A stretch of 64,000 bases of DNA from Legionellaceae bacterium (GTDB lineage: Bacteria; Pseudomonadota; Gammaproteobacteria; Legionellales; Legionellaceae): the NCBI GenBank assembly GCA_018061965.1, contig JAGOTG010000002.1:62001-126000 (forward strand), written 5' to 3'. A program made the position numbers and the translations under genes. Shown here piece by piece: positions 9,001 to 15,216 of the stretch. The notes below the pieces were generated by a model, which searched no databases, was not told the DNA's origin, and saw nothing but the letters and a program-made list of their open reading frames with translations. Positions within the stretch are counted from its first letter, which is position 1, and each line of letters begins with the position of its first letter.

Positions 9001-11503
9001 TAAGCACTAACCAAGTCACATCATCCATCCCGTATTGCAACACCAAATAATCTTGCAATTTGTCTAATATCAAGCGCTGAGAAAAATCGCTAGTACTCGG
9101 CCGTTGAAACCAAAGCTGGGGATCACGCCATTCTTCAGGCAAAGAAGAGGGAGAGGATTGAAACGCTTTCCTGCGTGTCGCAGGAGCACGTTTTTGTTTT
9201 CCAAATAATTCTTGCGAATGTTCAGGTTTCAAGGTCAATAAAGCAGAATGACGTTTAGGAGCATCTTCTACATTTTCGAACTGCTGAGATGATTTTGCGC
9301 CTAATTCCGAGATAACAAACGCAGGATGAAGTGTTTGATAACGCGCTAACATTCGACGAATCAATTTTGGATCGTGTCGATAAGCTTCTTGATACGCTGG
9401 AATTCCAAATTCATTGCACACAAACAACGGCGCCAAATCTTCTGAGCTCAAAGTATCCATATTTAGATAGGTAAGAGGCTCAGAATCATGTGAACGCACC
9501 AACGTTAATAAACCACCTGCTTTGATATAATCAGCTACTTTTTTTGAAGACGGTGATGGATTAAAATCAATAGATACCACTTGCTGGGTTCTAACATACA
9601 GCGCTGAATCAGTAAAACGCTGATCCAAGACTCTTTGAATGCTACTCTCATCTCCTTGCGCTATGATAGAAAAATTTGCAACCGATCCTGCTGGATCGAA
9701 AAAAAACCAAAAGCCAGCAGAATAGTATAATAACACCGTAGTAGATTGATTACAGAATAGTAATTCTTGAGAAGGTGGTTTTTTCCAAACGGACTCCAGA
9801 GAGAATACCGCTTTGCTATATCCAAAATGGCTTTTAAAGCCATAAGAACAAGTATCTGCAGGAAAGAGAAACGTATGCATTGCAAGCCATAAGCGCTGTA
9901 ACGACCGCGTTGCCAAAGATCCTGGTTCCGGTAATTCGGTAGCATCCCAGGCACCAATACTGTTGATAAAAGACTCCCACGCCAAATGCATTGCTTCTGC
10001 CGTTCTGTCCCGTTTCAAAGAACAAAAACAGTGAGCCAAGGCCTCCTCACTATGCGATTCAAACTGTGCTAAATAAGGCTCAATCTCCGAAGCATCTACA
10101 CCTTGCAATCGCAGGTATTTCTCGAGTTTATGGATAATATCCCTGTGCGTAATACTCGTAAGAATGTCACTTTGAGTATCACAAGTGACGAGTTCATTTA
10201 ATTGAAATTGATCCAAGGTATCTTTAGAATATTCAATGAGGATATGTGGAGGAAGATTACGTGGTAGCGCTCTGAAATTTACCTTAGAAATACCGAGGAA
10301 CTCCAATGCGGGACATTTTTGGACTATACGCGCCAGGTCGTCAGGATGGATTCTACAATACTTCGATAAATGAGCCTCGCTGCCATTGTATGGCGTTATT
10401 TCTAGCGCTACCAACGCATTATTCTGGCTCATCCTGACGAAAGGTAACATACCCACAGAAATAGTTAGGAGTTTTAGGTTCGATCCACCCAACTGCAAAT
10501 ATTCTTCAGCAAATACATGAGGTTCAATAACATTCTGAAGCACCAAAGTATGGAGATTAGGGGCTGCACTGATGATTTTTTGGAGAGTTGACAATGAAAA
10601 ATCGCGTTTTGCTCCCCACTCGATTTCAGTACTGGTAGGAGTGTGCGAACCAATAATCGATAGACTTTGTAATTTAGGTAAGGAAAGACTGGAGATCTCT
10701 CCAAATATTGAAACATAGTTCAATTCCAATACTTCTAATTCTGGATATGAATTCAGTTTGTCTACAATCCTAACATTGTATTCGCTACATTTATTCAGGG
10801 TAAGAATAAGTGCGTCATGCGATTTATCAATATCCACGAAGTCTTCTATGTGACCTTTCTTTTGCATAAAATCATAGAGATCGTTACTCAAATCCCATTG
10901 ATTTAAGTGTGGATATTTATCCGCATTCAGATCGGTAATTTGTTTAATTTGGGCGCCGAAAGGACTCAGCATAGAATAGCCCACTTTATTAGCCTCTGTT
11001 ACATAGACATATACATAGTTTTTTCGATTAGCAAAGTACTCATCATTCGCGATAATATAATCATCTAGAAACTCATCTTTATATATGCAATCATATCCTC
11101 GCAAATGATCTAGAATAATCACGTCATCTGCTTTAAATTTGTGATTCTTTAACAAAATCTGCAGGTCTTCGGTAGATATTTTCTCTGATTTTTCGAAAAA
11201 GCTTGATTGTGCATTGATTAAAGGAACTAATTTCTGATTTATAATGAAGTAAACTAAAAAGCCATATTTCAAAAATTGTTCAAAATCATCCCAATAAGCA
11301 CCTTCTTGCGTACCAGTATAAATAATTATTTTTCTTTGAAAAACAATCTCGTCTGTGACTGTGACATGCTCAAAACAAGGTTGTTGTAATAAGAGCATTT
11401 CAGCAGCAAGCTCTCCAGACGTGTCATAATCAAATCGTGTGTCTACAGAAGTCTTCGCCGTTGTTTTTCGATAATACTTTTTTGCTAATATTCGAAACTT
11501 CAT
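1..11503 (-). CDS. Giant tandem-AAA+ protein, C-terminus outside window (at least 3834 aa)
   Basis: From the ATG at 11503 the minus strand stays open to base 2, so 3834 codons are visible and the stop lies beyond the left edge. Two AAA+ modules are readable. The first has Walker A GETGVGKS (residues 1653-1660), Walker B FLDEAN (D1687) and sensor-1 AMNPSN (N1729). The second has GEPGTGKS (1911-1918), IMDEFN (D1965), ATQNP (N2003) and an RR arginine-finger candidate (2019-2020). The ATQNP...GGRN...RR pattern is typical of MoxR/midasin/dynein-related AAA_5 ATPases. Residues about 230-410 read like irregular leucine-rich repeats. Residues about 453-645 and 805-1005 are diverged copies of one another. 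The rest, including about 1770 residues after AAA2, is unassigned. By analogy it is a large mechanical ATPase; substrate and location are unknown. No ribosome-binding site is obvious, but a good promoter lies just upstream. The frame is certain, the fold class likely, the function unknown. Confidence 0.9.
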   Translation of the reverse strand, partial: MKFRILAKKYYRKTTAKTSVDTRFDYDTSGELAAEMLLLQQPCFEHVTVTDEIVFQRKIIIYTGTQEGAYWDDFEQFLKYGFLVYFIINQKLVPLINAQSSFFEKSEKISTEDLQILLKNHKFKADDVIILDHLRGYDCIYKDEFLDDYIIANDEYFANRKNYVYVYVTEANKVGYSMLSPFGAQIKQITDLNADKYPHLNQWDLSNDLYDFMQKKGHIEDFVDIDKSHDALILTLNKCSEYNVRIVDKLNSYPELEVLELNYVSIFGEISSLSLPKLQSLSIIGSHTPTSTEIEWGAKRDFSLSTLQKIISAAPNLHTLVLQNVIEPHVFAEEYLQLGGSNLKLLTISVGMLPFVRMSQNNALVALEITPYNGSEAHLSKYCRIHPDDLARIVQKCPALEFLGISKVNFRALPRNLPPHILIEYSKDTLDQFQLNELVTCDTQSDILTSITHRDIIHKLEKYLRLQGVDASEIEPYLAQFESHSEEALAHCFCSLKRDRTAEAMHLAWESFINSIGAWDATELPEPGSLATRSLQRLWLAMHTFLFPADTCSYGFKSHFGYSKAVFSLESVWKKPPSQELLFCNQSTTVLLYYSAGFWFFFDPAGSVANFSIIAQGDESSIQRVLDQRFTDSALYVRTQQVVSIDFNPSPSSKKVADYIKAGGLLTLVRSHDSEPLTYLNMDTLSSEDLAPLFVCNEFGIPAYQEAYRHDPKLIRRMLARYQTLHPAFVISELGAKSSQQFENVEDAPKRHSALLTLKPEHSQELFGKQKRAPATRRKAFQSSPSSLPEEWRDPQLWFQRPSTSDFSQRLILDKLQDYLVLQYGMDDVTWLVLNSLETGIEQAIAHCFADYWQDTTITDPQQLIFGWKDAITALRYWKDFQQCPTPDSHLSRLLHTLWFYTYSTQFAQHAADPYRNQRRMLGSDLDALLAQYPEQPLILVNDTQAVTIFYREGIWYLFDVQDVTGEAQYFRRGDESVLQQAILDILPGTLTVITRQAICESVGLDVILLPKNAAILANQSYPASILLAPALPHSIACVASKLRANTQEIDGDHQFLFAMTSLLDAEMTISAQDPHLALLSQCSIESASDLPKKSKQMVPATIQLDSDLNLAAFDDDVLTREGENILLQFSTQNHLDLYLDHILATPEAKARGVWLVNNMRDLQCAVASLRIHADNRCEEIPGPAGDFYNVLQSHPHLIIAVNWGGFTFKEMVQANPLLDAINQRSNDNIPISNKALVLSLQNKGDPSAYKGNDFISRHDEKPIELPSCLQIPPLLDFGGDLVAAEFDNIVEIDFYHSVHWKKYLYGRFNPSVGGICFEPSDLLNQPFVGSLKIILRNAPLQLPGFRQAIYTLLQSHHIRYYGREMSLPSTLHIDYVEGYTFALEPLVPQFTQQCSMDYDRILNPTTANDFFVQYQFTEQGIIGLPGVLEAFAGRELKVYVTRDLGPEIWSRLFKQAQHFGCQLMCMLDKTVHLPPELVEQRLFSLSPTQNSKQLELNYVMSTTRYDRLISVDGLSAQDLFYRRFRDDQGMLREEICDIWKFLLEEPGRVLLVGDCSLKLKDLLWDVVNGRGYLHNGQFERPVGTLDFLSPKVDKALLAGRPVRQHPIPNSLPLERFDTSEDFSLSRVTEFNHTRYQDMTDALRTSRLVCLLGETGVGKSHFMQAFPRVIFDDIEKWIQQGGILFLDEANLKQFKWEQFESVMWDPPSFLYKGKYYLLTENHRIVVAMNPSNYSKERQTPELFHTYANVVVFSSFPNASLYHEMLLPILGDCDGHEAMLGRLFLNVYQRVKTLDDKAFSVRELQMMAYLFKATKHLYPDDDQACALYQAYHLASQALPESKKGFFHKAFIQKWHHVPKPYRVYPERLQEEQESFEIIPCHYPAYAALDDFMSVRDYKQSQKGGLSGFLLEGEPGTGKSLFLRLYLLGKGLKEGSDFYYIPAKWLPNRKQEYLLRAFHDGKIVIMDEFNVSDMIEEVLNAVLSGVDLEGNAAKVAGFVLLATQNPADMGGRNIASVALQRRMIYVQFPAYTLAQMFQILIKHNFSIAAVYPAVMRSLREPSLGFRDIYKDAKHRHQTVYSNMQVSIVLPEVFWRLRETLQPLTVSDGLLLQSLHKKGWDTLVYQGKDSEYYFHDSVYRQLKQQYSNLQSLHIRLKDNATELLRTVFRYIQTPKTVITETVFAHLELDMEMPGLAGLQGENVEHILGCFGQYMTDRSLQDPRILAFVRAVDALLMQCRIMTNLNARNTRSCQSLQTYCKETAQQIQMGQVGQEYFFSGGWINQPPGSSHSMIYRFERTEHGLRFYIYNAGAGLAEHEKVSSEHSERYYPVKIYDMPEPVDEKELSYLLQRILLPNLLDHPARSHEDDIIDATKLYRNIEKSLEYMNAQQVLAKNLLQSEVATQGVMAGACTLSVQQLLNCFLNDPVFYRCLMLDLKLYVLNKFISTYPAPRHAHINQLIVLAIENNLKILRSIQDHHSADLQPFMDPLSAARDLRTYKEEIIQERWLVSSKKQASVWVGSQYSIDWVPDVATRQSLVPIQADPLGELMKVEREILALEVTSKAGIPLSSMSLFGAVDPFGKLEILQSQYQKYYKRCYGDSQLPRLFLVQFSLLHACAQIRPDFSDCFQKELGAFVKGYEHSVHLATCDLNLDKKLLQIMRQYSYRAVDYDSYFLNKYAQILGRSDVRCKAALEKHYSDKYASNNQLIHLAVREQHLQALYVLLEDLDEDGNLKKYTKLDAVLLKPLIDSIQTQMRVENFIVRSFCLLLNQTLPGLVKPRLQHHKSRLRMATQLTQACPSQREFCVNKTALSQHKYPMQDSPEKDALLADAPQGTIWASKNQRKPTENDIQLACNQSMRRMTKLDLFIRELAHLRLMPEHQIVLTLDYFLGETCHLSSSTTQSYVEANIFQPGLLIPYQDDPLLLKKWDEFIQLGLNECRDLYGKISHSSLFFLRLQFYFDRYFGYTARLRRNLRYLDDFIDKQTNREILSTLHQYKFLTIVSLNDSKLFANAYESYVYIQAMGNQQIERDTACEDELRRAQYEYKEWLIAAKAMPEQMISMVFAKYPWLSDASDSTDFVSGKLYYKDFALSPIPVYWKNLPILRRLGLRNDTLCAISRDEKILEFGAPNPCLRALKVNERWVFQKKWRKAHSEDWYELGPLSVQQAHRYGLDKEDLGYPCIKHHLPAWLTDDQTEAWVHTEDKNQLIFVQNNQICYEWQQGQGLRFIKSAQQTADLVDLPSEHRDALLQYEEAQFIVHYAYAGENAIHFPRYGMDLIYDAENKTIIHPDSQTVLSKKSASPFASNVACLTFEKSCIPVECIVPVQPFYVLTHEVQTIGQYYPLVHDLTLHIPAAHMTHLWDEQRIAKKDQPMWRFANSEQYVRFRIVDGKPQADTAEDALYLCYLYLATHDLQQAWRVLTEVNRKGGISGSFNELKYLEWITNKLPAIDVPTDYTEERIRHEALRAPRYIACKLKALALLSRCILQGNIPNISDKFDGDLSSANGEYAAFQTKSIRKFYTHLPHIIAMLHTQFLKVQRYLPSVFELDNHECDSLLTYIDVEGSPARGPLGVARLQLNLKLLLKLEHNLLALKQSMGDKWTHSEERRLHSIQQELQTQVTVSKQITRLDYVAVDLSLPTDFNDKTLQANPQCAYLKQKDLLSPPIYSDEEAIGALSSMTTGEELLRYLPNLIRIACQDEEASPIVLEYRTRLRHFCQASLRIARHVPLSEVDTPTPYVANVLYRILANPRCLRLNNHCGWDAMVTLVQGLSVPPVQVLQARDVYEDVLAKATDLLAELRAKMFHKEPIQTSAVSVEGWKIACHWGAEYRQAGEYSKV

Positions 11504-11529
11504 ATAAAATAAATGCGCAAAATGCTCTA

Positions 11530-11558
11530 ATTATACCACCGGATTCTTATATTGACAA
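11530..11558 (-). promoter_or_regulatory. Sigma70-type promoter of the giant AAA+ gene
   Basis: On the minus strand TTGTCA (11558-11553) and a perfect TATAAT (11535-11530) are separated by 17 bp. Transcription would start near 11523, leaving a leader of about 20 nt before the ATG at 11503. Confidence 0.65.
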
Positions 11559-11574
11559 GACAGTACAACGAAGT

Positions 11575-11602
11575 AAGACAAAATTCCAAAAATGACTATA
11601 AT
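11575..11602 (+). promoter_or_regulatory. Probable argS promoter
   Basis: AAGACA (11575-11580) and a perfect TATAAT (11597-11602) are spaced by 16 bp. It diverges from the giant-gene promoter and gives an argS leader of about 35 nt. The -35 box is weak (4 of 6). Confidence 0.5.
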
Positions 11603-11643
11603 CTTGTATACTTGCAGCTGTTTTTCCTAGCTTAAGATTGATC

Positions 11644-13383
11644 ATGAGAGAACATATAGAACAATTGTTGCAACAAGCGTTGCAACAATTGGCAACACAA
11701 CATCCTATTGGCACAATATCGATTAGTCTTGAGCGGCCTCGAGATCCGAGTCATGGCGATTGGTCAACAGCAGTGGCATTGAGTTTGGCCAAATCGCTCC
11801 AGCAACCGCCTCGCGTGATAGCTGAACAATTGCTTGCTCTGATTCCCTCTGATCCCGACATCGAAACCGTAGAATTGGCAGGACCTGGTTTTATCAATTT
11901 TAAATTACAAAAAAACTATTTGCACAAACAGTTAGAAACTATGTGGTCTTCTCCAAATTGTGGTATTCAAGAACGCACCCAACCTGCAACGGTCGTCATC
12001 GACTATTCATCACCTAATCTGGCCAAGGAAATGCACGTTGGGCATCTTAGATCAACTATCATTGGCGATGCGTTAGCCCGTATTTTGACGTTTTTAGGGG
12101 AACAGGTGATTCGCCAAAATCACATCGGCGACTGGGGGACCCAATTCGGCATGCTCTTAGCCTATATGCATGAAATGCAACAGCATTCGCAGACACCCTT
12201 CAATTTATCTGATCTGGAAAGTTTTTATCTCGCTGCGAAACAACGCTTCGATACAGATGCCGACTTTGCCGATGCCGCACGCGCTTGGGTGGTCAAATTA
12301 CAAAGCAATGATCCCGTAGCGCAAACATTGTGGCACCAATTTATTTCTTTGTCGTTAGCCCATTGCCAAGCACTCTACCAAGTTTTAGGCGTCCAATTGC
12401 AACCCAGCGATGCACATGCTGAAAGCGCTTATAACGCCGCATTGCCAAGCATTGTCACAACCTTAGAACAACAAGGCTTATTACGCGATGAAGATGGGAC
12501 AAAATGCGTGTTTCTAGATCAATTTAAAGGGAAAGATAAACAGCCTTTGCCCATTATTGTGCAGAAAAAGGATGGCGGATTTCTCTACGCATCTACTGAC
12601 TTAGCTGCCGTTGACTATCGCTGTCATACTTTAAAAGCAGACCGAATACTCTATGTCGTGGACGCACGCCAATCCTTACATTTTCAACAAATATTTGCCC
12701 TGGCTCTGCGAGCTGGATTCGCAACACCCGCCACGCAATTAGAACATGTTGAATTTGGGATGATCTTAAATAAAGCAGGTAAACCTTTCAAAAGCCGTGA
12801 TGGCGGTGTGACCAAATTGGTCGATTTATTGGATGAAGCCCAACACCGTGCAGCGGCTCTGATTGCAGCAAAGAATCCAGATTTATCCGAGCAGGACTGT
12901 CGCGATATGGCGAAAACGATTGGGATTGCAGCAGTCAAATATGCCGATCTGTCTAAAAACAGGATATCAGACTATGTTTTTGATTGGGACACGATGTTAA
13001 GTTTTGAAGGTAATACAGCACCCTATTTATTATATGCCAATACGCGCATCCACAGTTTGTTACGCAAAGCAGCCGTCGTCAGGCAAGCACTGGACCCAAT
13101 CAGCTTTGAGGTCCAGGATCCCCAAGAAATTGCATTGGCCAAACATTTGGCACTCTTTCCTGATGTCCTGGTGAACAGTGCCCATAAAGCGACTCCTCAT
13201 TTAATTTGCACTTATGTCTATGAATTGGCAGGGCTTTTTTCTTCCTTTTATGAAGCGTGTCCCATCTTAACACCTGACAGCGAAGCGCATAAAAATCCGC
13301 GTCTAAAATTGGCCGCGTTAACATCTAAAGTACTGGAGAAAGGCTTGGATTTATTGGGCATTCCCACTTTAAATCGCATGTAA
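11644..13383 (+). CDS. argS: Arginyl-tRNA synthetase
   Basis: Charges tRNA-Arg with arginine in the cytoplasm; a class I aminoacyl-tRNA synthetase. The N-terminal Add-1 domain covers about residues 1-85. The HIGH signature appears as HVGH (131-134) inside SSPNLAKEMHVGH, the nucleotide-binding fold follows, and the C-terminal anticodon-binding helices contain FDWDTMLSFEGNTAPY. The KMSKS loop is the degenerate GKPFKSRDGG usual for ArgS. At 579 aa it matches the family length (E. coli 577). An in-frame TTG lies two codons upstream (11638), but the ATG at 11644 gives the canonical N-terminus. It stands alone, divergent from the giant AAA+ gene, and a palindromic repeat begins three bases after its stop. 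Confidence 0.97.
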   Translation: MREHIEQLLQQALQQLATQHPIGTISISLERPRDPSHGDWSTAVALSLAKSLQQPPRVIAEQLLALIPSDPDIETVELAGPGFINFKLQKNYLHKQLETMWSSPNCGIQERTQPATVVIDYSSPNLAKEMHVGHLRSTIIGDALARILTFLGEQVIRQNHIGDWGTQFGMLLAYMHEMQQHSQTPFNLSDLESFYLAAKQRFDTDADFADAARAWVVKLQSNDPVAQTLWHQFISLSLAHCQALYQVLGVQLQPSDAHAESAYNAALPSIVTTLEQQGLLRDEDGTKCVFLDQFKGKDKQPLPIIVQKKDGGFLYASTDLAAVDYRCHTLKADRILYVVDARQSLHFQQIFALALRAGFATPATQLEHVEFGMILNKAGKPFKSRDGGVTKLVDLLDEAQHRAAALIAAKNPDLSEQDCRDMAKTIGIAAVKYADLSKNRISDYVFDWDTMLSFEGNTAPYLLYANTRIHSLLRKAAVVRQALDPISFEVQDPQEIALAKHLALFPDVLVNSAHKATPHLICTYVYELAGLFSSFYEACPILTPDSEAHKNPRLKLAALTSKVLEKGLDLLGIPTLNRM

Positions 13384-13385
13384 TC

Positions 13386-13440
13386 GTAGGTTGGGCCTTG
13401 GCCCAACGAAATATTGTTGTTGGGCCAAGGCCCAACCTAC
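13386..13440. repeat. 55-bp palindromic repeat, GTAGGTTGGGCC family, copy 1
   Basis: Inverted arms GTAGGTTGGGCCTTGGCCCAAC and GTTGGGCCAAGGCCCAACCTAC surround a short spacer, so the element can fold as one hairpin and each arm can also fold on itself. Full-length copies lie at 26844-26898 and 49591-49645, and partial ones at 22716-22738 and 31591-31613. It sits between argS and mutM. Confidence 0.9.
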
Positions 13441-13453
13441 AACGAGATCAGCT

Positions 13454-14272
13454 ATGCCAGAATTACCTGAAGTCGAAACCACATTATTGGGTATAAGACC
13501 CCATATTTTGCATCAGACCATCGTAGAGGTCACCATTCGTCAACATCAATTGCGTTGGCTGATTCCGCAAGATACCTCCAGTCGTCTGAAGGGACAAAGC
13601 ATTCTAAGCATCGCTCGGCGCGGCAAGTATATCCTGATAGCAACTACGAACGGGACTATTCTGATTCATCTAGGGATGTCTGGCCGCCTTAGTATCGTGC
13701 CCCTTACCACGGAATCGGCAAAACATGACCATATTGATATTCAACTCAATCAACAGCACCTACTCCGCTATACGGATCCAAGACGTTTTGGGGCATTTCT
13801 GTGGATTGATACACAAAACGCGCTGGAACACCCATTACTTAGCAAATTAGGACTTGAACCTTTTGATCCCAATTTTCACGGTGATTATTTATGGCAGAAT
13901 GCCCAAAATAAATCAGTTGCAATCAAAGCTTTTATCATGAATCAGCATATCGTAGTTGGCGTAGGCAATATTTATGCGACTGAAGCCTTGTTCATGACCG
14001 GCATACACCCCTCTACCCCGGCCAAACTCATCTCAAATCAGCTAATGCACAACCTGGCTCAAGCGATTCAAACCATATTAAACTATGCTATTCAAGCGGG
14101 CGGAACCAGTTTGAAAGATTTTTTACAAGCAGACGGCAAACCTGGCTATTTCAAATTACAATTACAAATCTATAACCGCAACGGCCTGCCTTGTCCGAAA
14201 TGTCAGACTCCCATAGAAAAACTCATTATTGGCCAACGAGCTTCTACGTTTTGCCCTATGTGCCAAAATTAG
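13454..14272 (+). CDS. mutM: Formamidopyrimidine-DNA glycosylase (Fpg)
   Basis: Bifunctional glycosylase/AP lyase that removes 8-oxoguanine and formamidopyrimidines. The N-terminus MPELPEVETT carries the catalytic Pro2 and Glu3 exposed after Met removal, the conserved GKYILI lysine follows, and the C-terminus ends in a four-cysteine zinc finger (CPKC, 16 residues, CPMC). Length is 272 aa, close to E. coli (269). The frame is open 21 codons further upstream, but that extension is only the translated 55-bp palindrome, so the ATG at 13454 is the start. Its last four bases overlap the 3' end of the convergent gshB. Confidence 0.97.
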   Translation: MPELPEVETTLLGIRPHILHQTIVEVTIRQHQLRWLIPQDTSSRLKGQSILSIARRGKYILIATTNGTILIHLGMSGRLSIVPLTTESAKHDHIDIQLNQQHLLRYTDPRRFGAFLWIDTQNALEHPLLSKLGLEPFDPNFHGDYLWQNAQNKSVAIKAFIMNQHIVVGVGNIYATEALFMTGIHPSTPAKLISNQLMHNLAQAIQTILNYAIQAGGTSLKDFLQADGKPGYFKLQLQIYNRNGLPCPKCQTPIEKLIIGQRASTFCPMCQN

Positions 14273-15216
14273 TTAGCACCCCGAAGTTCTGTCAAAAAGT
14301 TCAAATAGTCGCCTGCAATATCCAAGCCAGTTTCTGCACTAATTTGGCGCACACAAGTAGGACTGGTGACATTAATTTCTGTCACATAATCCCCAATCAC
14401 ATCCAAACCGACAAAGTGTAGAGCTTGGGCTTGTAAACTCGGTTTAAGAATCTGGCACAGAAGTCGATCGCGCTCCGTAATGGAAACCACTTTACCATAC
14501 CCGCCAGCCGCCAGATTCGCTCTGGATTCGCCTTGTTTGGGAAACCGAGCCAATGCATGCTGGACAGGTTCTCCATTAATCAGAATAATGCGTTTATCGC
14601 CGCTGCGCGGCAAATCAGACAAATAGCGTTGCGCCATAATACAGCGACTACCGCCCTCAGTCAGCGTTTCCAAAATCACATTTAAATTGGCCCCCTCTTC
14701 ATTGACATGAAATATTGAGCCCCCCCCCATTGCATCCAATGGTTTGAATACAACAGAATGATGCTCTTGCCAAAAAGCTCGCAAACGCACCATATCCATA
14801 CTGACTAATGTAGGAGGACAAACCTCTGGGTACTGTAAGAGACTAAGTTTTTCATTATGATTGCGCAAAGACTGGGGTTTGTTGCTGACCAAGACGCCCT
14901 GCCGTTCGGCCAAATCCAATATTTGCGTTGCGTACAAATAAGTTAAATCAAAAGGCGGATCTTTCCGGATTAAGATGATATCGAATTCGGCCAAAGGCCG
15001 AACAGATGCTGTCTGCTCCGTCCAGCGCGTCGCAGTTGCCTCTACGACAACTGGCGTCACGTTTGCAAAAGCTTCGCCATCCCGAGCAAACAAATCGTTC
15101 AGCGTAAAATACCCGCAGTCCCAGTGACGCTTACACGCTGCGCTCAACATGGCCAAACTGGTGTCCTTTTGGGGATCAAGCGTATCTAAAGGATCCATCA
15201 ACAGAGCTATATTCAT
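14269..15216 (-). CDS. gshB: Glutathione synthetase
   Basis: Joins glycine to gamma-glutamylcysteine using ATP, the second step of glutathione synthesis. The 315-aa protein has the N-terminal pre-ATP-grasp domain (MNIALLMDPL, FDIILIRKDPPFDL) and the ATP-grasp domain with the glycine-rich loop KPLDAMGGGSIF, RSGDKRIILINGEP, and the terminal metal-binding segment TEINVTSPTCVRQI. Its ATG overlaps the gshA stop in an ATGA (15213-15216), so the two enzymes of the pathway are translationally coupled in order gshA-gshB. It converges on mutM with a 4-nt overlap. Confidence 0.97.
   Translation of the reverse strand: MNIALLMDPLDTLDPQKDTSLAMLSAACKRHWDCGYFTLNDLFARDGEAFANVTPVVVEATATRWTEQTASVRPLAEFDIILIRKDPPFDLTYLYATQILDLAERQGVLVSNKPQSLRNHNEKLSLLQYPEVCPPTLVSMDMVRLRAFWQEHHSVVFKPLDAMGGGSIFHVNEEGANLNVILETLTEGGSRCIMAQRYLSDLPRSGDKRIILINGEPVQHALARFPKQGESRANLAAGGYGKVVSITERDRLLCQILKPSLQAQALHFVGLDVIGDYVTEINVTSPTCVRQISAETGLDIAGDYLNFLTELRGAN

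Noticed and set aside
1334..10716. Many short frames on both strands across the first 11 kb
   Set aside because: All lie inside the single long minus-strand frame that carries recognisable AAA+ motifs in register; they are shadows.
13386..13440. Palindrome after argS as a dedicated intrinsic terminator
   Set aside because: There is no T-run, and the same sequence occurs at unrelated places, so it is a dispersed repeat even if it may hinder transcription.
13391..13453. In-frame N-terminal extension of MutM
   Set aside because: It is the translated 55-bp palindrome, and Fpg needs Pro2 directly after the initiator Met, so the start is 13454.
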